Positions 18,699 to 26,927 of a DNA stretch of 64,000 nucleotides are shown one piece after another (position 1 is the stretch's first letter; every line of letters starts with the position of its first letter). The position numbers were made by a program, and so were the translations under genes. This DNA is from Pseudobutyrivibrio sp. UBA3626 (GTDB lineage: Bacteria; Bacillota; Clostridia; Lachnospirales; Lachnospiraceae). The DNA lies in assembly GCA_002373675.1 (NCBI GenBank), contig DFLF01000009.1:62001-126000 (forward strand), in the 5' to 3' direction. The notes under the pieces were generated by a model. The model did no database searches, was not told where the DNA came from, and was given only the letters and a program-made list of their open reading frames with translations.

Positions 18699-20037
18699 TA
18701 TGGGATTCGCCTCCCTTCAATGTCTTTAATACATTATTAATGATTTTTCCTTCATCATCTATCTTATTACCACTATTTTTATCATATATGATAGACGCTT
18801 TCTTTTCCGCATTCACGTCAACAATCTCTATTCTAGAAACATCAACTATACCCTTTCCATTTGCATATCCATTTCCTAATGAAACTAATCCGTTAGCCAT
18901 ATCTCTAAGCGCCATTATTAACAATGCAAGTGTACGTTTTGGATTGTTTCTATCTACAACATCTATTTCAATAGAAATATTTCCTGCAGCATTCTGTTCT
19001 TGAAACGGGTTTATAACTCCACCTGTAAACTTGTCAATATGAAGCCTATGCTTTCGTGGTATTCGTTCTACTGATTCTGCATCACCAATAATGGTTTCTT
19101 TAAAGTAAATATTTCCAGCATGTCCATCATCTCCCACTTTCCCGAATATATCATCTATAACATTTAAATCTAGTTCCATATACTCTGCGATCATTTCCAT
19201 GCGTGATCTAATGGTTCCCTTAAGTGAACTTCCCGGAATAATGTAATCTCCATTAATGTTTTTAATGCTTGAACTATCCGCTGCATCTTCACCAAATTCA
19301 TTTTCTGCTAGTCCCTTAATTTGAATGCCACCTTCAGTTTTTCCTATCAACACAATATTATACGCCATTCCCTTTGGTTCTTTTTGGATTAGTTCGTTAG
19401 TGATGTCATCCTTATTGCATTCTTTTTCATTAAGCCATGCCTTTAGTTCTTTCTCATCTCTAAGATTATATTTACATCTATTTACATAATTAAGAACTAC
19501 AACCCCTGCACCACAGCTTTTTTCTCCGCCAAACCTAATACTACCAGAGGCAATTCCAGATAAGCACTTCTCCAAATCATCTTTAAGTGATGATGTAGAA
19601 TCATCATATAAATACATTGAAAACACAAATGTCTGACCTACACCTATATATTCTGTATTAAATTTTTGTCCAGATTTTTTATCAGTACCTTTAACTGTAG
19701 CAAAGGACGCTGACCCAGTTTTACGATTTATCCTTACATGTGGTCGCAACTCCATTTTTACCGAATCGCCAAATATCCCATCGAAAACTCGTATTCTACT
19801 ATCAACAGCATTTTCCCCCATCGCTTGACCAAACAGCTCGTTAGTATTAATATTTATTTTCTCTCCATAATTTCTTATTGCTCCAGCAATTGAAGAAGCC
19901 TGCACATATGGATATCCATCTATAGGATGAACCAACACAGATTCGTCGTCTGTATCTATTCCACCGATCCTTAGAGGACCATCTGTTTTAACAGAAATAT
20001 CATATCTGTAAACGCTATCATATTTTAATCCTGCCAT
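18691..20037 (-). CDS. Double-RAMP (Cas7/Csm3-type) fusion protein
   Basis: Two Cas7-type RAMP domains in one 448-residue chain. Domain 1 (about 1-210) has GPLRIGGIDTDDESVLVHP, PYVQASSIAGAIRN and HVRINRKTGSA; its Asp-rich segment after GGI is where Csm3 proteins carry the target-RNA cleaving Asp. Domain 2 (about 225-448) has YIIPGSSLKGTIRSRME, HRLHIDKFTGG and the glycine-rich LVSLGNGYANGKG. Fused Cas7 domains are typical of III-D loci and foreshadow the III-E single-chain effector. It should form part of the crRNP backbone and may cut target RNA. Confidence 0.85.
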   Translation of the reverse strand: MAGLKYDSVYRYDISVKTDGPLRIGGIDTDDESVLVHPIDGYPYVQASSIAGAIRNYGEKININTNELFGQAMGENAVDSRIRVFDGIFGDSVKMELRPHVRINRKTGSASFATVKGTDKKSGQKFNTEYIGVGQTFVFSMYLYDDSTSSLKDDLEKCLSGIASGSIRFGGEKSCGAGVVVLNYVNRCKYNLRDEKELKAWLNEKECNKDDITNELIQKEPKGMAYNIVLIGKTEGGIQIKGLAENEFGEDAADSSSIKNINGDYIIPGSSLKGTIRSRMEMIAEYMELDLNVIDDIFGKVGDDGHAGNIYFKETIIGDAESVERIPRKHRLHIDKFTGGVINPFQEQNAAGNISIEIDVVDRNNPKRTLALLIMALRDMANGLVSLGNGYANGKGIVDVSRIEIVDVNAEKKASIIYDKNSGNKIDDEGKIINNVLKTLKGGESHNE

Positions 20038-21564
20038 CTACTTGCCTCCTCTTCTATGCATTCTTATTCTCATAAGTATATAGTCAAACTTCAATCGTTG
20101 TATCTCATCTTCTTCCAAAAGCCCATTTTTAGATTGTTCAAAAATAGTATCAGGATTTTTAGACTCTATATCAAACAGCGTCTCTAAATCACAATCCAGA
20201 ACATAGTATACAAAATCCCTTAGGCCCTTAATACTCTTTTTATCGTTTTGCTTTTTATGGCTTTTTTCTTTATCATCTTCGTGTTTAAAAAATTTATCCA
20301 ATATTCTTCGAGCTTCATGAACATCATAACGATTCTGTAGAATTATTGATTCAACTCTTCCCTTTTGACTTTCATTTATATTTAGATTTTCAAAATCATC
20401 ATTTTCAGCTATAGTAGCTTTGCTCATAGCATGTTTTATTAGCCTCTTATAATAGTTTCGAGCAACAAGTGTTAATATTTTCTTATCATCTCCATGTTTA
20501 TCACCTGACGTTTCATACATTTTACTGTAGTTCTTTGATACTTTTTTACTTATCTTGTCATATTCATTAACGAATAATACACGACCCATTCCGACATTCT
20601 TTTTAACACCTATTCCTTTGTCTATAAGAAAATTAATACGTTCTTTATTTATTGTCTCACCTTTAAACGAAAGCTTAAAAACGCTTCCTTTCTCATATAC
20701 AGTTATTGAAGGTGTTTTACTTCCTATCTTTCGATTGTAACCGCAAATATTAAGAGTAGAAGTTGCACATCTTTCTATATTCAAATCATTTATTTCAAGT
20801 AAATTTGCTAACACATTTACATTTATTCCTTCAGGTTCTCCGTCTTCCCCCAACATAACTGTGTTAGAAAGAAGAATCATATAGCAAGAATCAGTCACGT
20901 CTTCAACTTGTTGATACGCTGAGAAAGGTATTTGTTCAGTTATTTCCCTATTAATCACTTGGCATTTACCCAAACCTTGCGAACGAGCATTACCTATATA
21001 CACATACTCACCAAAACAATCTACAATCCTATTGCATATCATTTCATCTTCAACAGCAATATATCCTACAAAGTGATAATTAGGTTTTATATAGTCTAAT
21101 CGAAATACATTTCTTTTCTCTTTACCTTCTATATTAACTTTTATTTTCAAATCAGACCCTGTATCTATACTATAATAATTAATACATCCGTCCTTGAAAT
21201 AACAATAATCTCCCAAGCTTGCTCTTTTATATCCATGTGTAAATACGCCATCAAGTACAACATTATCTATTTCTTTTTCACCCTCTTTTTTCTGCTTATC
21301 TTCGTAGAATCCTTTGGGTGAAGGTATCAACTCCATATCTTCTGCAATATAATAAGCATTCAGGAATCTAACATCATCTGAAAAAAGTTTGTCTTTGATT
21401 GCCTCAAAATCATCCTCATCCTTTAGATGATTAACCACATATCCTCTAATTGCTGTTCCCGGAATATACTTTAAAGTTGCCCCCTGACCAGATTGACTTG
21501 CACTATCATCTGTTATTCGGATAGGCTGAACATTTTTTAATTCATATCGGATGTATTTGCTCAT
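20038..21564 (-). CDS. csx10: Csx10-family RAMP protein (Cas5-like)
   Basis: Csx10 is the signature protein of subtype III-D and takes the Csm4/Cas5 position that holds the crRNA 5' handle. The N-terminal part shows VQPIRITDDSASQSG, YIPGTAIRGYVVNHL and the glycine-rich IGNARSQGLGKCQV near 195-207. A second RAMP-like glycine loop, KGIGVKKNVGMGRV, is at about 310-325. Residues about 345-508 form a long charged helical tail; no separate Csm2/Cas11 gene is present, so this tail may supply that function (inference). The stop and start with the next genes are nearly adjacent or overlap by one base. Confidence 0.8.
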   Translation of the reverse strand: MSKYIRYELKNVQPIRITDDSASQSGQGATLKYIPGTAIRGYVVNHLKDEDDFEAIKDKLFSDDVRFLNAYYIAEDMELIPSPKGFYEDKQKKEGEKEIDNVVLDGVFTHGYKRASLGDYCYFKDGCINYYSIDTGSDLKIKVNIEGKEKRNVFRLDYIKPNYHFVGYIAVEDEMICNRIVDCFGEYVYIGNARSQGLGKCQVINREITEQIPFSAYQQVEDVTDSCYMILLSNTVMLGEDGEPEGINVNVLANLLEINDLNIERCATSTLNICGYNRKIGSKTPSITVYEKGSVFKLSFKGETINKERINFLIDKGIGVKKNVGMGRVLFVNEYDKISKKVSKNYSKMYETSGDKHGDDKKILTLVARNYYKRLIKHAMSKATIAENDDFENLNINESQKGRVESIILQNRYDVHEARRILDKFFKHEDDKEKSHKKQNDKKSIKGLRDFVYYVLDCDLETLFDIESKNPDTIFEQSKNGLLEEDEIQRLKFDYILMRIRMHRRGGK

Positions 21565-22130
21565 TATTCTTCCTCCATTATAGATACTCTTCCAAATCCA
21601 CGGTTTCTCATAGTGCCTATACCCTTAATCATTTTAAGCACATCTACTACTATGTCCTTGTGCTCTTTGTCACACTTTACTTCACCATAGAATTTCATCC
21701 CTTTGTTAACACATCTTGCACTACGAAGCGAACCTTTTTCAACTACTCCCTGTTCGTTTATCTCTGTAAAAACACGAACATTAGTGAAAAGATCAGTGAC
21801 ATACATCTTTTTTTCTTCTAACTCTTGTATGACAGGTTTTTTTACCCCATCAGATATTGTCAAGTCAGAAAAAATCATCTTTTTTGTAGATTCATCATCG
21901 TCTCCTGAATCACCCAACAATTCCGAAATTATCCTTTTAGTCTCTCCCTCATCTTTGCCTATTAATCCAAGGTATCTTTCTAATTCCTCACGAAAAATAC
22001 CTTTTAACGTTGCTCCTTTGTAATATGGAAATCCCATATCGTCCGTTAATACAGCAATATCTTCAGCACCAGGTATACTCTCCCCGTTTCCAAAAATTGT
22101 ATCTGATAAAAGTGTCATACATATTTTCAT
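21564..22130 (-). CDS. csm3: Csm3-like RAMP protein (Cas7)
   Basis: A single-domain Cas7-type RAMP of 188 residues. The ATG at 22130 has AAGGAG seven bases ahead; the longer frame starting at the GTG at 22148 overlaps that site and is rejected. It has the RAMP start LLSDTIFGNGES, the YYKGATLKGIFREELERYL segment and the C-terminal glycine loop IGTMRNRGFGRVS. Expected to bind crRNA along the complex backbone. It overlaps csx10 by one base. Confidence 0.85.
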   Translation of the reverse strand: MKICMTLLSDTIFGNGESIPGAEDIAVLTDDMGFPYYKGATLKGIFREELERYLGLIGKDEGETKRIISELLGDSGDDDESTKKMIFSDLTISDGVKKPVIQELEEKKMYVTDLFTNVRVFTEINEQGVVEKGSLRSARCVNKGMKFYGEVKCDKEHKDIVVDVLKMIKGIGTMRNRGFGRVSIMEEE

Positions 22131-22147
22131 TTTAGTTCTCCTTTCCA

Positions 22148-23689
22148 CTATGAAAACGGCAAAAACGTATCCATTATTTCAACAATGTCAAAATGATAAG
22201 AAACTATTTTTCCATCGTAATCCTTGATAAATTCATTTTCTGGCGGTAGGATGTCATACATCATATTCGCTTTAAGATAAAATGTAGTTTCATCCATTCC
22301 ATCTCGGAGCGCTCTTCTGAGTTCTTTCATCTTACCTATAGCTAACGAATCATTCCCTACTAGCTTTTTATAATTCTGTTTAAACTTATAGTAATCGTGA
22401 TAAAACTTTGTGTCATTATCAAGATCCTCTCCTCCATTTATAACATATGGTCTCATATTCATTCGAGTATTGTCATATGCTATGTAATTCTCTCTAATCT
22501 GTTCAAGAGAATCTCCCATTTCTCCAAATTCAATATGCCAATCTATAGAACTTACACTTTGTCCATTATCTTCGTTATGTACTGTCGCATTAAAACTTTT
22601 GGCACTAGAACAAAGCATTTCTGAGAGTTCATAAGCTTTATAAAAAGGATACTTCTGATGAACTATGGCAACACCCGCGCAAGCTGTATAGCCTTGTTTA
22701 TCCTCAATATTCACTTTACTGCTTAGTGCTTCGATAAATTTAACAGCACATTCTATACCAATTCGACCTTCTGTAACAAAGCAAATATCATCTCCTGCTG
22801 TAACAACTTTTCTAACCGGAAAATAAACCTCTCCCTTACTATTCTTTTTTAGTGATAGTTCTTTTTTTAGTCTATTGTTATCAAATATCTCTTGTTGTAC
22901 GTCTTCTAACATTTCTACATAGGCAGCCTTAAAATCTGCGTCAATACCTTCACTGAAGTTACGCAGTCTTTTCTTCAAAGTGTCAAAATCTTCATTTGAA
23001 TTCTTAAGACTATTATAGAATTCTTCTATTCTCTTCCCCATTCCGTTTCCATCTATATGAACAACAGCAATAAAATTCGAATCATTTCTTGAGCCACCTA
23101 GATCAGCAAATTGGTATGTAGGCAAATATCCTTTTTCCCTAATACATTCTGGCATTGCATTCTTTTCTTCTATTTTTTTAAGTAGTTTCTTTTCCTCGCT
23201 TTCTACTTCATATTCTTCCGCAACTTGAGGTTTAAGTGTATTTGAATTATTCTTTTCGATTCCAAAACTCCCTTTTTTGAATGCTGATTTACGAATTGAT
23301 TTTTTCTCTTCCAAAGATGATACTAGACTATTAAGATTATCACCTATAGACTTATTATCATCATACACAATAGTTTTTACAAAAACGCTTAATCCATCGA
23401 AATCACGATATATTGTCCTTGTAAGATGTTCCATGTATTCTTTAGCTTTCTTTAATGCACTTTCATCATTATCTCCTAAAAATGTAAGGATTGTATGTCC
23501 ACCACCGGAATAAACCATATTATCCTTATCAACATAACCTTTGTCCGAAAGAACCTTTTCTATATACTCTGCAGATAATACATATGCAATTACAGCGGAA
23601 TTAATTATGTTATCTTTTAGCTTATTACTCTCATATATATATGCTTGTTTTTGTGATATTTCTAAAATTGTTATTACTCTACTCATCAT
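22148..23689 (-). CDS. cas10: Cas10 without HD domain (type III polymerase/cyclase subunit)
   Basis: The large subunit that makes cyclic oligoadenylate on target RNA binding. The 513-residue chain begins directly in the first palm-like domain (ISQKQAYIYESNKLKDNII, SGGGHTILTF) and has no N-terminal HD nuclease domain, so DNA cleavage by Cas10 is not expected. The second palm has the metal-site Asp in HIDGNGMGK (D213) and the family GGDD motif as AGDD (298-301), with both Asp kept. No four-cysteine zinc insert is seen. Two CARF-HEPN effectors in the operon fit an active cyclase. Some type III-B Cas10/Cmr2 proteins look similar; Csx10 in the operon argues for III-D. Confidence 0.88.
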   Translation of the reverse strand: MMSRVITILEISQKQAYIYESNKLKDNIINSAVIAYVLSAEYIEKVLSDKGYVDKDNMVYSGGGHTILTFLGDNDESALKKAKEYMEHLTRTIYRDFDGLSVFVKTIVYDDNKSIGDNLNSLVSSLEEKKSIRKSAFKKGSFGIEKNNSNTLKPQVAEEYEVESEEKKLLKKIEEKNAMPECIREKGYLPTYQFADLGGSRNDSNFIAVVHIDGNGMGKRIEEFYNSLKNSNEDFDTLKKRLRNFSEGIDADFKAAYVEMLEDVQQEIFDNNRLKKELSLKKNSKGEVYFPVRKVVTAGDDICFVTEGRIGIECAVKFIEALSSKVNIEDKQGYTACAGVAIVHQKYPFYKAYELSEMLCSSAKSFNATVHNEDNGQSVSSIDWHIEFGEMGDSLEQIRENYIAYDNTRMNMRPYVINGGEDLDNDTKFYHDYYKFKQNYKKLVGNDSLAIGKMKELRRALRDGMDETTFYLKANMMYDILPPENEFIKDYDGKIVSYHFDIVEIMDTFLPFS

Positions 23690-23701
23690 CTACTTTCCTC
23701 C

Positions 23702-24067
23702 TCAGTACTCTCTAAACCTTACAAACTTAAATAAACTCACCTTATTCGTACTTCCATCTATGTTCCTGCTTTCTTTTACAATTCGGTCTGCACAGCTGGT
23801 TAATACCGTAATTCCTGCTTCTTTAAGTTTTACTATCATCCTATATGTAAATGAGAACTCACCTTGAACCATAACTGTTGGTGAATCATATTGTATAATC
23901 CTAGGATAATACTCTTCCACTAGCCGTTCTATTTCTTCTTCTGAACTACTTGCCTCAATTTGTGGAAAAGGAATATCTACAACTTTACCATATCCTGAAG
24001 CTGCTTCATACTGTTCCTTTGACCACATAACAGAGGGATGATTACTTAAATTAACAAATACTCCCAT
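23702..24067 (-). CDS. Small CRISPR-associated protein, possible ring-nuclease-like fold
   Basis: Start chosen at the ATG at 24067 (MGVFVNLSNHP), 22 bases after the cas6 stop, with an AAGGAG upstream; the frame extends further but inside cas6. The 121-residue protein starts VFVNLSNHPSVMW, continues with GKVVDIPFPQI and MVQGEFSFTYRMIVKLKEAG, and ends FKFVRFREY. The alternating strand-helix pattern suggests a Rossmann-like fold. The size, the opening NLSNHP and the placement beside Cas10 recall the small Csx15/Csx20-type proteins proposed to degrade cyclic oligoadenylate. That function is inferred; no catalytic residues can be named. Confidence 0.5.
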   Translation of the reverse strand: MGVFVNLSNHPSVMWSKEQYEAASGYGKVVDIPFPQIEASSSEEEIERLVEEYYPRIIQYDSPTVMVQGEFSFTYRMIVKLKEAGITVLTSCADRIVKESRNIDGSTNKVSLFKFVRFREY

Positions 24068-24089
24068 TATCTTCTTCTCTCCTTGTTTT

Positions 24090-25010
24090 CTAACCCGCAA
24101 GATGGTATCTCCCGAATCCAAAGCTTGTATTCTTGCCGACATGAATTATCTCTCCAGCAATTAGAACATCTATAACATCATCAGGTATTTCCTCGACAAT
24201 CACTTCACCACGTATTCCTCTTAAATCCATCTTGGAGTTCTTACGATTGGAGTATCTTGTAACACTTTTTTTCTTAATATCCTGTTCATTTATTGTCACA
24301 TGCGATAACTCCCTCTCATATATCTCATTATCGTAGTTCCCTTCATAACAGTTAAGGATATACAATCTACGCTGTACAGCTTTGACTATTATATCCATGT
24401 CGAACTCATTCATAAATTTTCCATTATGTTTAATTGTGAGGGGTGTTTTGAATATAATTTTATTAATGTCTTTTCCTATTATTTGTTTTCTTCTGTATTT
24501 AATATAATTCTCTAAAGTATCATATTGATACATACTCATATTGACATTGTATCCGTCTAGAATAGGCTGCTTTCTATTATTAGACACCTGGTTAATTACG
24601 AACTTAGACTTATGTTTACCAATGCCATTCTGACCTAAAGCATATACGGCCTGAAGGTACTGATTAAAATATACAATAGTTTTCCCAAATAAAAGAAGAT
24701 TAAATGGCAGAGTGTCCCCTGCCAGATAATCTTCTCTATAATCTTCACATTCAATTATATAACCGATACTATTCATATCGCTTACTAATTCAAGTTCTCT
24801 ATCGAACTTAGAATACATTGTTCGTTGAACCAGGCACTCAGACTCGAAGTCGCATTTGTCACAATCTCTATCGGAAATACAATTAGCACGAAGAAGCATC
24901 TCACCGATTCCACCACGGATTGCTGAGGACTTAGTAACAGGCATAGTTGTATCTTCTGTTACTCCTAATTCAAAATGTAATTTGATATAACGTACTTGAT
25001 AATCCCCCAC
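24090..25010 (-). CDS. cas6: Cas6 pre-crRNA endoribonuclease
   Basis: First gene of the effector operon. The 306-residue protein starts at a GTG with GGGGAG seven bases upstream. It has a cysteine cluster C44, C50, C53, C59, as in the zinc-binding branch of Cas6, the segment LLLFGKTIVYFNQYLQAVYALGQNGIGKHKSKF with a glycine turn, and the C-terminal RAMP glycine loop TSFGFGRYHLAG. It should cleave both arrays at the base of the CCCGAAAGGG hairpin, leaving an 8-base handle. The handle from array 1 would be ATTGAAAC and from array 2 ATTGACAC. No cas1/cas2 lies upstream. Confidence 0.88.
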   Translation of the reverse strand: MGDYQVRYIKLHFELGVTEDTTMPVTKSSAIRGGIGEMLLRANCISDRDCDKCDFESECLVQRTMYSKFDRELELVSDMNSIGYIIECEDYREDYLAGDTLPFNLLLFGKTIVYFNQYLQAVYALGQNGIGKHKSKFVINQVSNNRKQPILDGYNVNMSMYQYDTLENYIKYRRKQIIGKDINKIIFKTPLTIKHNGKFMNEFDMDIIVKAVQRRLYILNCYEGNYDNEIYERELSHVTINEQDIKKKSVTRYSNRKNSKMDLRGIRGEVIVEEIPDDVIDVLIAGEIIHVGKNTSFGFGRYHLAG

Positions 25011-25158
25011 AACTAATCTCCCCGTTTTTTTAGTTTTACTTTACTTCGTGTATTTTATACTTTTAGGTTTACTATTCAAGCATATACCTCTTTGACACAC
25101 CCATAAAAATTATCCTATATTTCTACTTAAAAATCAACAACAATTCCCCTATCCTCTT

Positions 25159-25377
25159 TTACTTATCTCCTTCATCCGGCTCAAACCAAAAAACTTCTTC
25201 AACTCTTTTATCAAAAACCTTTGCAATATCCATTGACAGCTTTAAAGACGGATTGTATTTCCCATTTTCCAGATTACCTATCGTCTCTCTTCTTACACCC
25301 ACCAGTTTTGCAAGTTCAGCCTGTTGCATCTTATTGTCTTTTCTTAACTCATGTATTCTTGTTTTTAATCTTGGCAT
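25159..25377 (-). CDS. XRE/Cro-family transcriptional regulator
   Basis: A 72-residue single-domain DNA-binding protein with the helix-turn-helix MQQAELAKLVGVRRETIGNLENGKYNPSL at about 17-45 and the ending VFWFEPDE common in Firmicute small regulators. It follows a small membrane-protein gene in the same direction, an arrangement often seen for this family. Its coding start overlaps the end of the broken membrane gene. It lies just ahead of the cas operon and could influence it, but there is no direct evidence. Confidence 0.88.
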   Translation of the reverse strand: MPRLKTRIHELRKDNKMQQAELAKLVGVRRETIGNLENGKYNPSLKLSMDIAKVFDKRVEEVFWFEPDEGDK

Positions 25378-25687
25378 TGATCCACGTTCCTTTCAGAGAT
25401 TGCGAAAAATATTCCCGGCAGCAGCATCATTAACGCAATAAATATTTTTGTTAAGGCATACCAGTTTTCTATCAAATCTACTCCAAGTACAGCTTTAACC
25501 ATTAGAATTGCCGTAGACAAAAACATAACAACAACGATGAAACGATCGCTATTGACATAGCAATTATGCTAATTAATCTAAATGGTGTACCATCACCAAA
25601 TTCGGATACCCCCGATGCCAGCCAGCATAAGCCACTAAGAATCGGCCCAACTATATTTTGTGTTTTTATTGACATTTCTTTACTCAT
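25365..25687 (-). pseudogene. Small membrane protein gene with a frameshift
   Basis: The ATG at 25687 has a GGAGG site and opens a frame (MSKEMSIKTQNIVGPILSG) with two hydrophobic segments that stops at about 25502. A second frame continues without a gap through more hydrophobic sequence (TAILMVKAVLGVDLIENWY, IFIALMMLLPGIFFAI) and stops inside the start of the XRE gene. Joined, they make a protein of about 105 residues with three or four membrane segments, like the membrane partners of small XRE regulators. The shift lies near 25510-25535, around a T-rich stretch on the coding strand. Sequencing error cannot be excluded. Confidence 0.55.
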
Positions 25688-25701
25688 AATACAACCTCCT
25701 A

Positions 25702-25750
25702 ATGTGATATATTTTTTACTTATGATAGAAATACATCACATAAGTTACAA
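25702..25750 (-). promoter_or_regulatory. Candidate promoter and operator of the XRE operon
   Basis: On the minus strand TTGTAA (25745-25750) and TATCAT (25722-25727) are spaced by 17 bases. The 7-bp inverted repeat ATGTGAT (25702-25708) / ATCACAT (25735-25741) brackets the -10 region, a plausible site for autoregulation by the XRE protein. Prediction by eye only. Confidence 0.4.
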
Positions 25751-25896
25751 ATAGTCAACACCAATTTCTTGTCAGGCTTTATACTAAGTATTGATTTTCC
25801 ACTATTCATAATGAAACACCTTCCTTTTGTATTTGATATACATATCTTCTTCCACCTTAACTGCACACCAACGCACTTCGAATTACTATGTTAAAC

Positions 25897-25916
25897 AAAA
25901 AAAGTGGCGCCACCTT
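25897..25916 (-). terminator. Weak terminator-like hairpin past CRISPR array 2
   Basis: On the minus strand AAGGTG-GCGC-CAC is followed by seven T. It lies about 70 bases beyond the conserved trailer in the direction of array transcription. Apart from this hairpin, the conserved trailer and the XRE promoter region, the 345-base gap 25688-26032 shows nothing recognisable. Confidence 0.35.
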
Positions 25917-25987
25917 CGTGTTCATCCACTCAGGTCGACGCCTTGCGCTGTCATAATACTTCCATTTACATTCTCTCACTAATTATA

Positions 25988-26032
25988 ACTACAGAAGTTG
26001 CCAAGCATCTGTTGCTTCACGACGTTTTTCGA
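25988..26032 (-). other. Conserved trailer sequence of CRISPR array 2
   Basis: Similar to the stretch beside the degenerate end of array 1 (10168-10211). It contains AAGCATCT, CTTCACGACG and TTTTTCGAT just before the degenerate terminal repeat. Confidence 0.6.
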
Positions 26033-26502
26033 TAAACAATACCCTTACGGGTTTAATCCCTATTTCTACTTAGTTATAGCATTAGTCGGCTAACTTCTAA
26101 AAAAGTGTCAATACCCTTTCGGGTTTAATCCCTATTTCTACGAAACATTTGGTTATAAAGGAATGGATGACTGTGAGTGTCAATACCCTTTCGGGTTTAA
26201 TCCCTATTTCTACCTTACAACACCTGGGAAGATGCTGTAGATTCGATGTGTCAATACCCTTTCGGGTTTAATCCCTATTTCTACTAATGGACATCAATGC
26301 TGTTGAGAAGAATATTAAGGTGTCAATACCCTTTCGGGTTTAATCCCTATTTCTACAAGTTGTAGGATTTACACCAGAAAGTCTGTCAGAAACGTGTCAA
26401 TACCCTTTCGGGTTTAATCCCTATTTCTACTCAACTACAATGGGTAAGGCAGTTAAAGAGCTAATGTGTCAATACCCTTTCGGGTTTAATCCCTATTTCT
26501 AC
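26033..26502 (-). CRISPR. CRISPR array 2, 7 repeats of 37 bp, 6 spacers of 34-37 bp
   Basis: The repeat starts GTGTCAATACCC and ends CCCTATTTCTAC, differing from array 1 at the third base (G for T) and in the middle (GGGTTTAATCCC for GGGTTAGATTCC). The hairpin core CCC-TTTC-GGG is kept. The leftmost copy (26033-26069, TAAACAAT start, TTACGGG core) is degenerate, so this is the trailer end. The leader is on the right and is shared with array 1. Both arrays therefore have the same orientation and should be read on the minus strand. The six interior and leader-side repeats are identical. Confidence 0.97.
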
Positions 26503-26647
26503 CCCTGCCTTTTTCAGCCCAGTATTTATGCGGTATTCTGGGGACATTTTCGGAAACCTTCTAACTTATTTATACTCATGTGGTAATTTATTACGAAGTT
26601 CACAATTTGTACACATTTTTAGGGATTATTTAAAGATGTCATACGAC
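26503..26647 (-). promoter_or_regulatory. Leader of CRISPR array 2
   Basis: About 145 bases aligning with the leader of array 1: CCCTGCCTTTTT at the repeat junction, AGTATTTATGCGGT, CGGAAACCTTC, TTACGAAGTTCACA and GATGTCATACGAC at the distal end. Differences are scattered point changes, so the two leaders have diverged from one ancestor. Confidence 0.8.
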
Positions 26648-26706
26648 ATACATATTATATCATATTACTATTCTAAAACAAACCATATAGGCATAATATC
26701 ATACTA

Positions 26707-26880
26707 CTATTCTTTCTTTTTGCCTTTTTTATCCTTCTTATCTGTTTTTAAATCATTTAGAATTTTTTCACGAATGTTCAAATTACCGCAGTACGGACAG
26801 GCAATCTGCCCCACATCCGGATTAAATGGATATTTTCTATGACAATTCTCACATCTTTTTTTCATCGGAAATAATGACAT
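26707..26880 (-). CDS. 57-residue zinc-ribbon protein
   Basis: A short ORF starting at the ATG at 26880, which has a strong AAGGAGG seven bases ahead. Two cysteine pairs, RCENCHRKY and ACPYCGN, form a zinc ribbon over residues 10-33. The last 15 residues are almost all Lys and Asp/Glu (DKKDKKGKKKE). It is the last gene of the GTPase block, 47 bases after the LRAT-type gene, and lies between that block and the CRISPR leader. I do not recognise a named family. A nucleic-acid or protein-binding role is inferred. Confidence 0.75.
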   Translation of the reverse strand: MSLFPMKKRCENCHRKYPFNPDVGQIACPYCGNLNIREKILNDLKTDKKDKKGKKKE

Positions 26881-26927
26881 ACGAAACCTCCTTGTAATTA
26901 CAATAATAATTCTATCTTATCGTAAGT

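Noticed and set aside
25100..25130. TATTTCTAC-like piece upstream of cas6 as another repeat
   Set aside because: Only about ten bases match the repeat end; the GGG/CCC core is absent.
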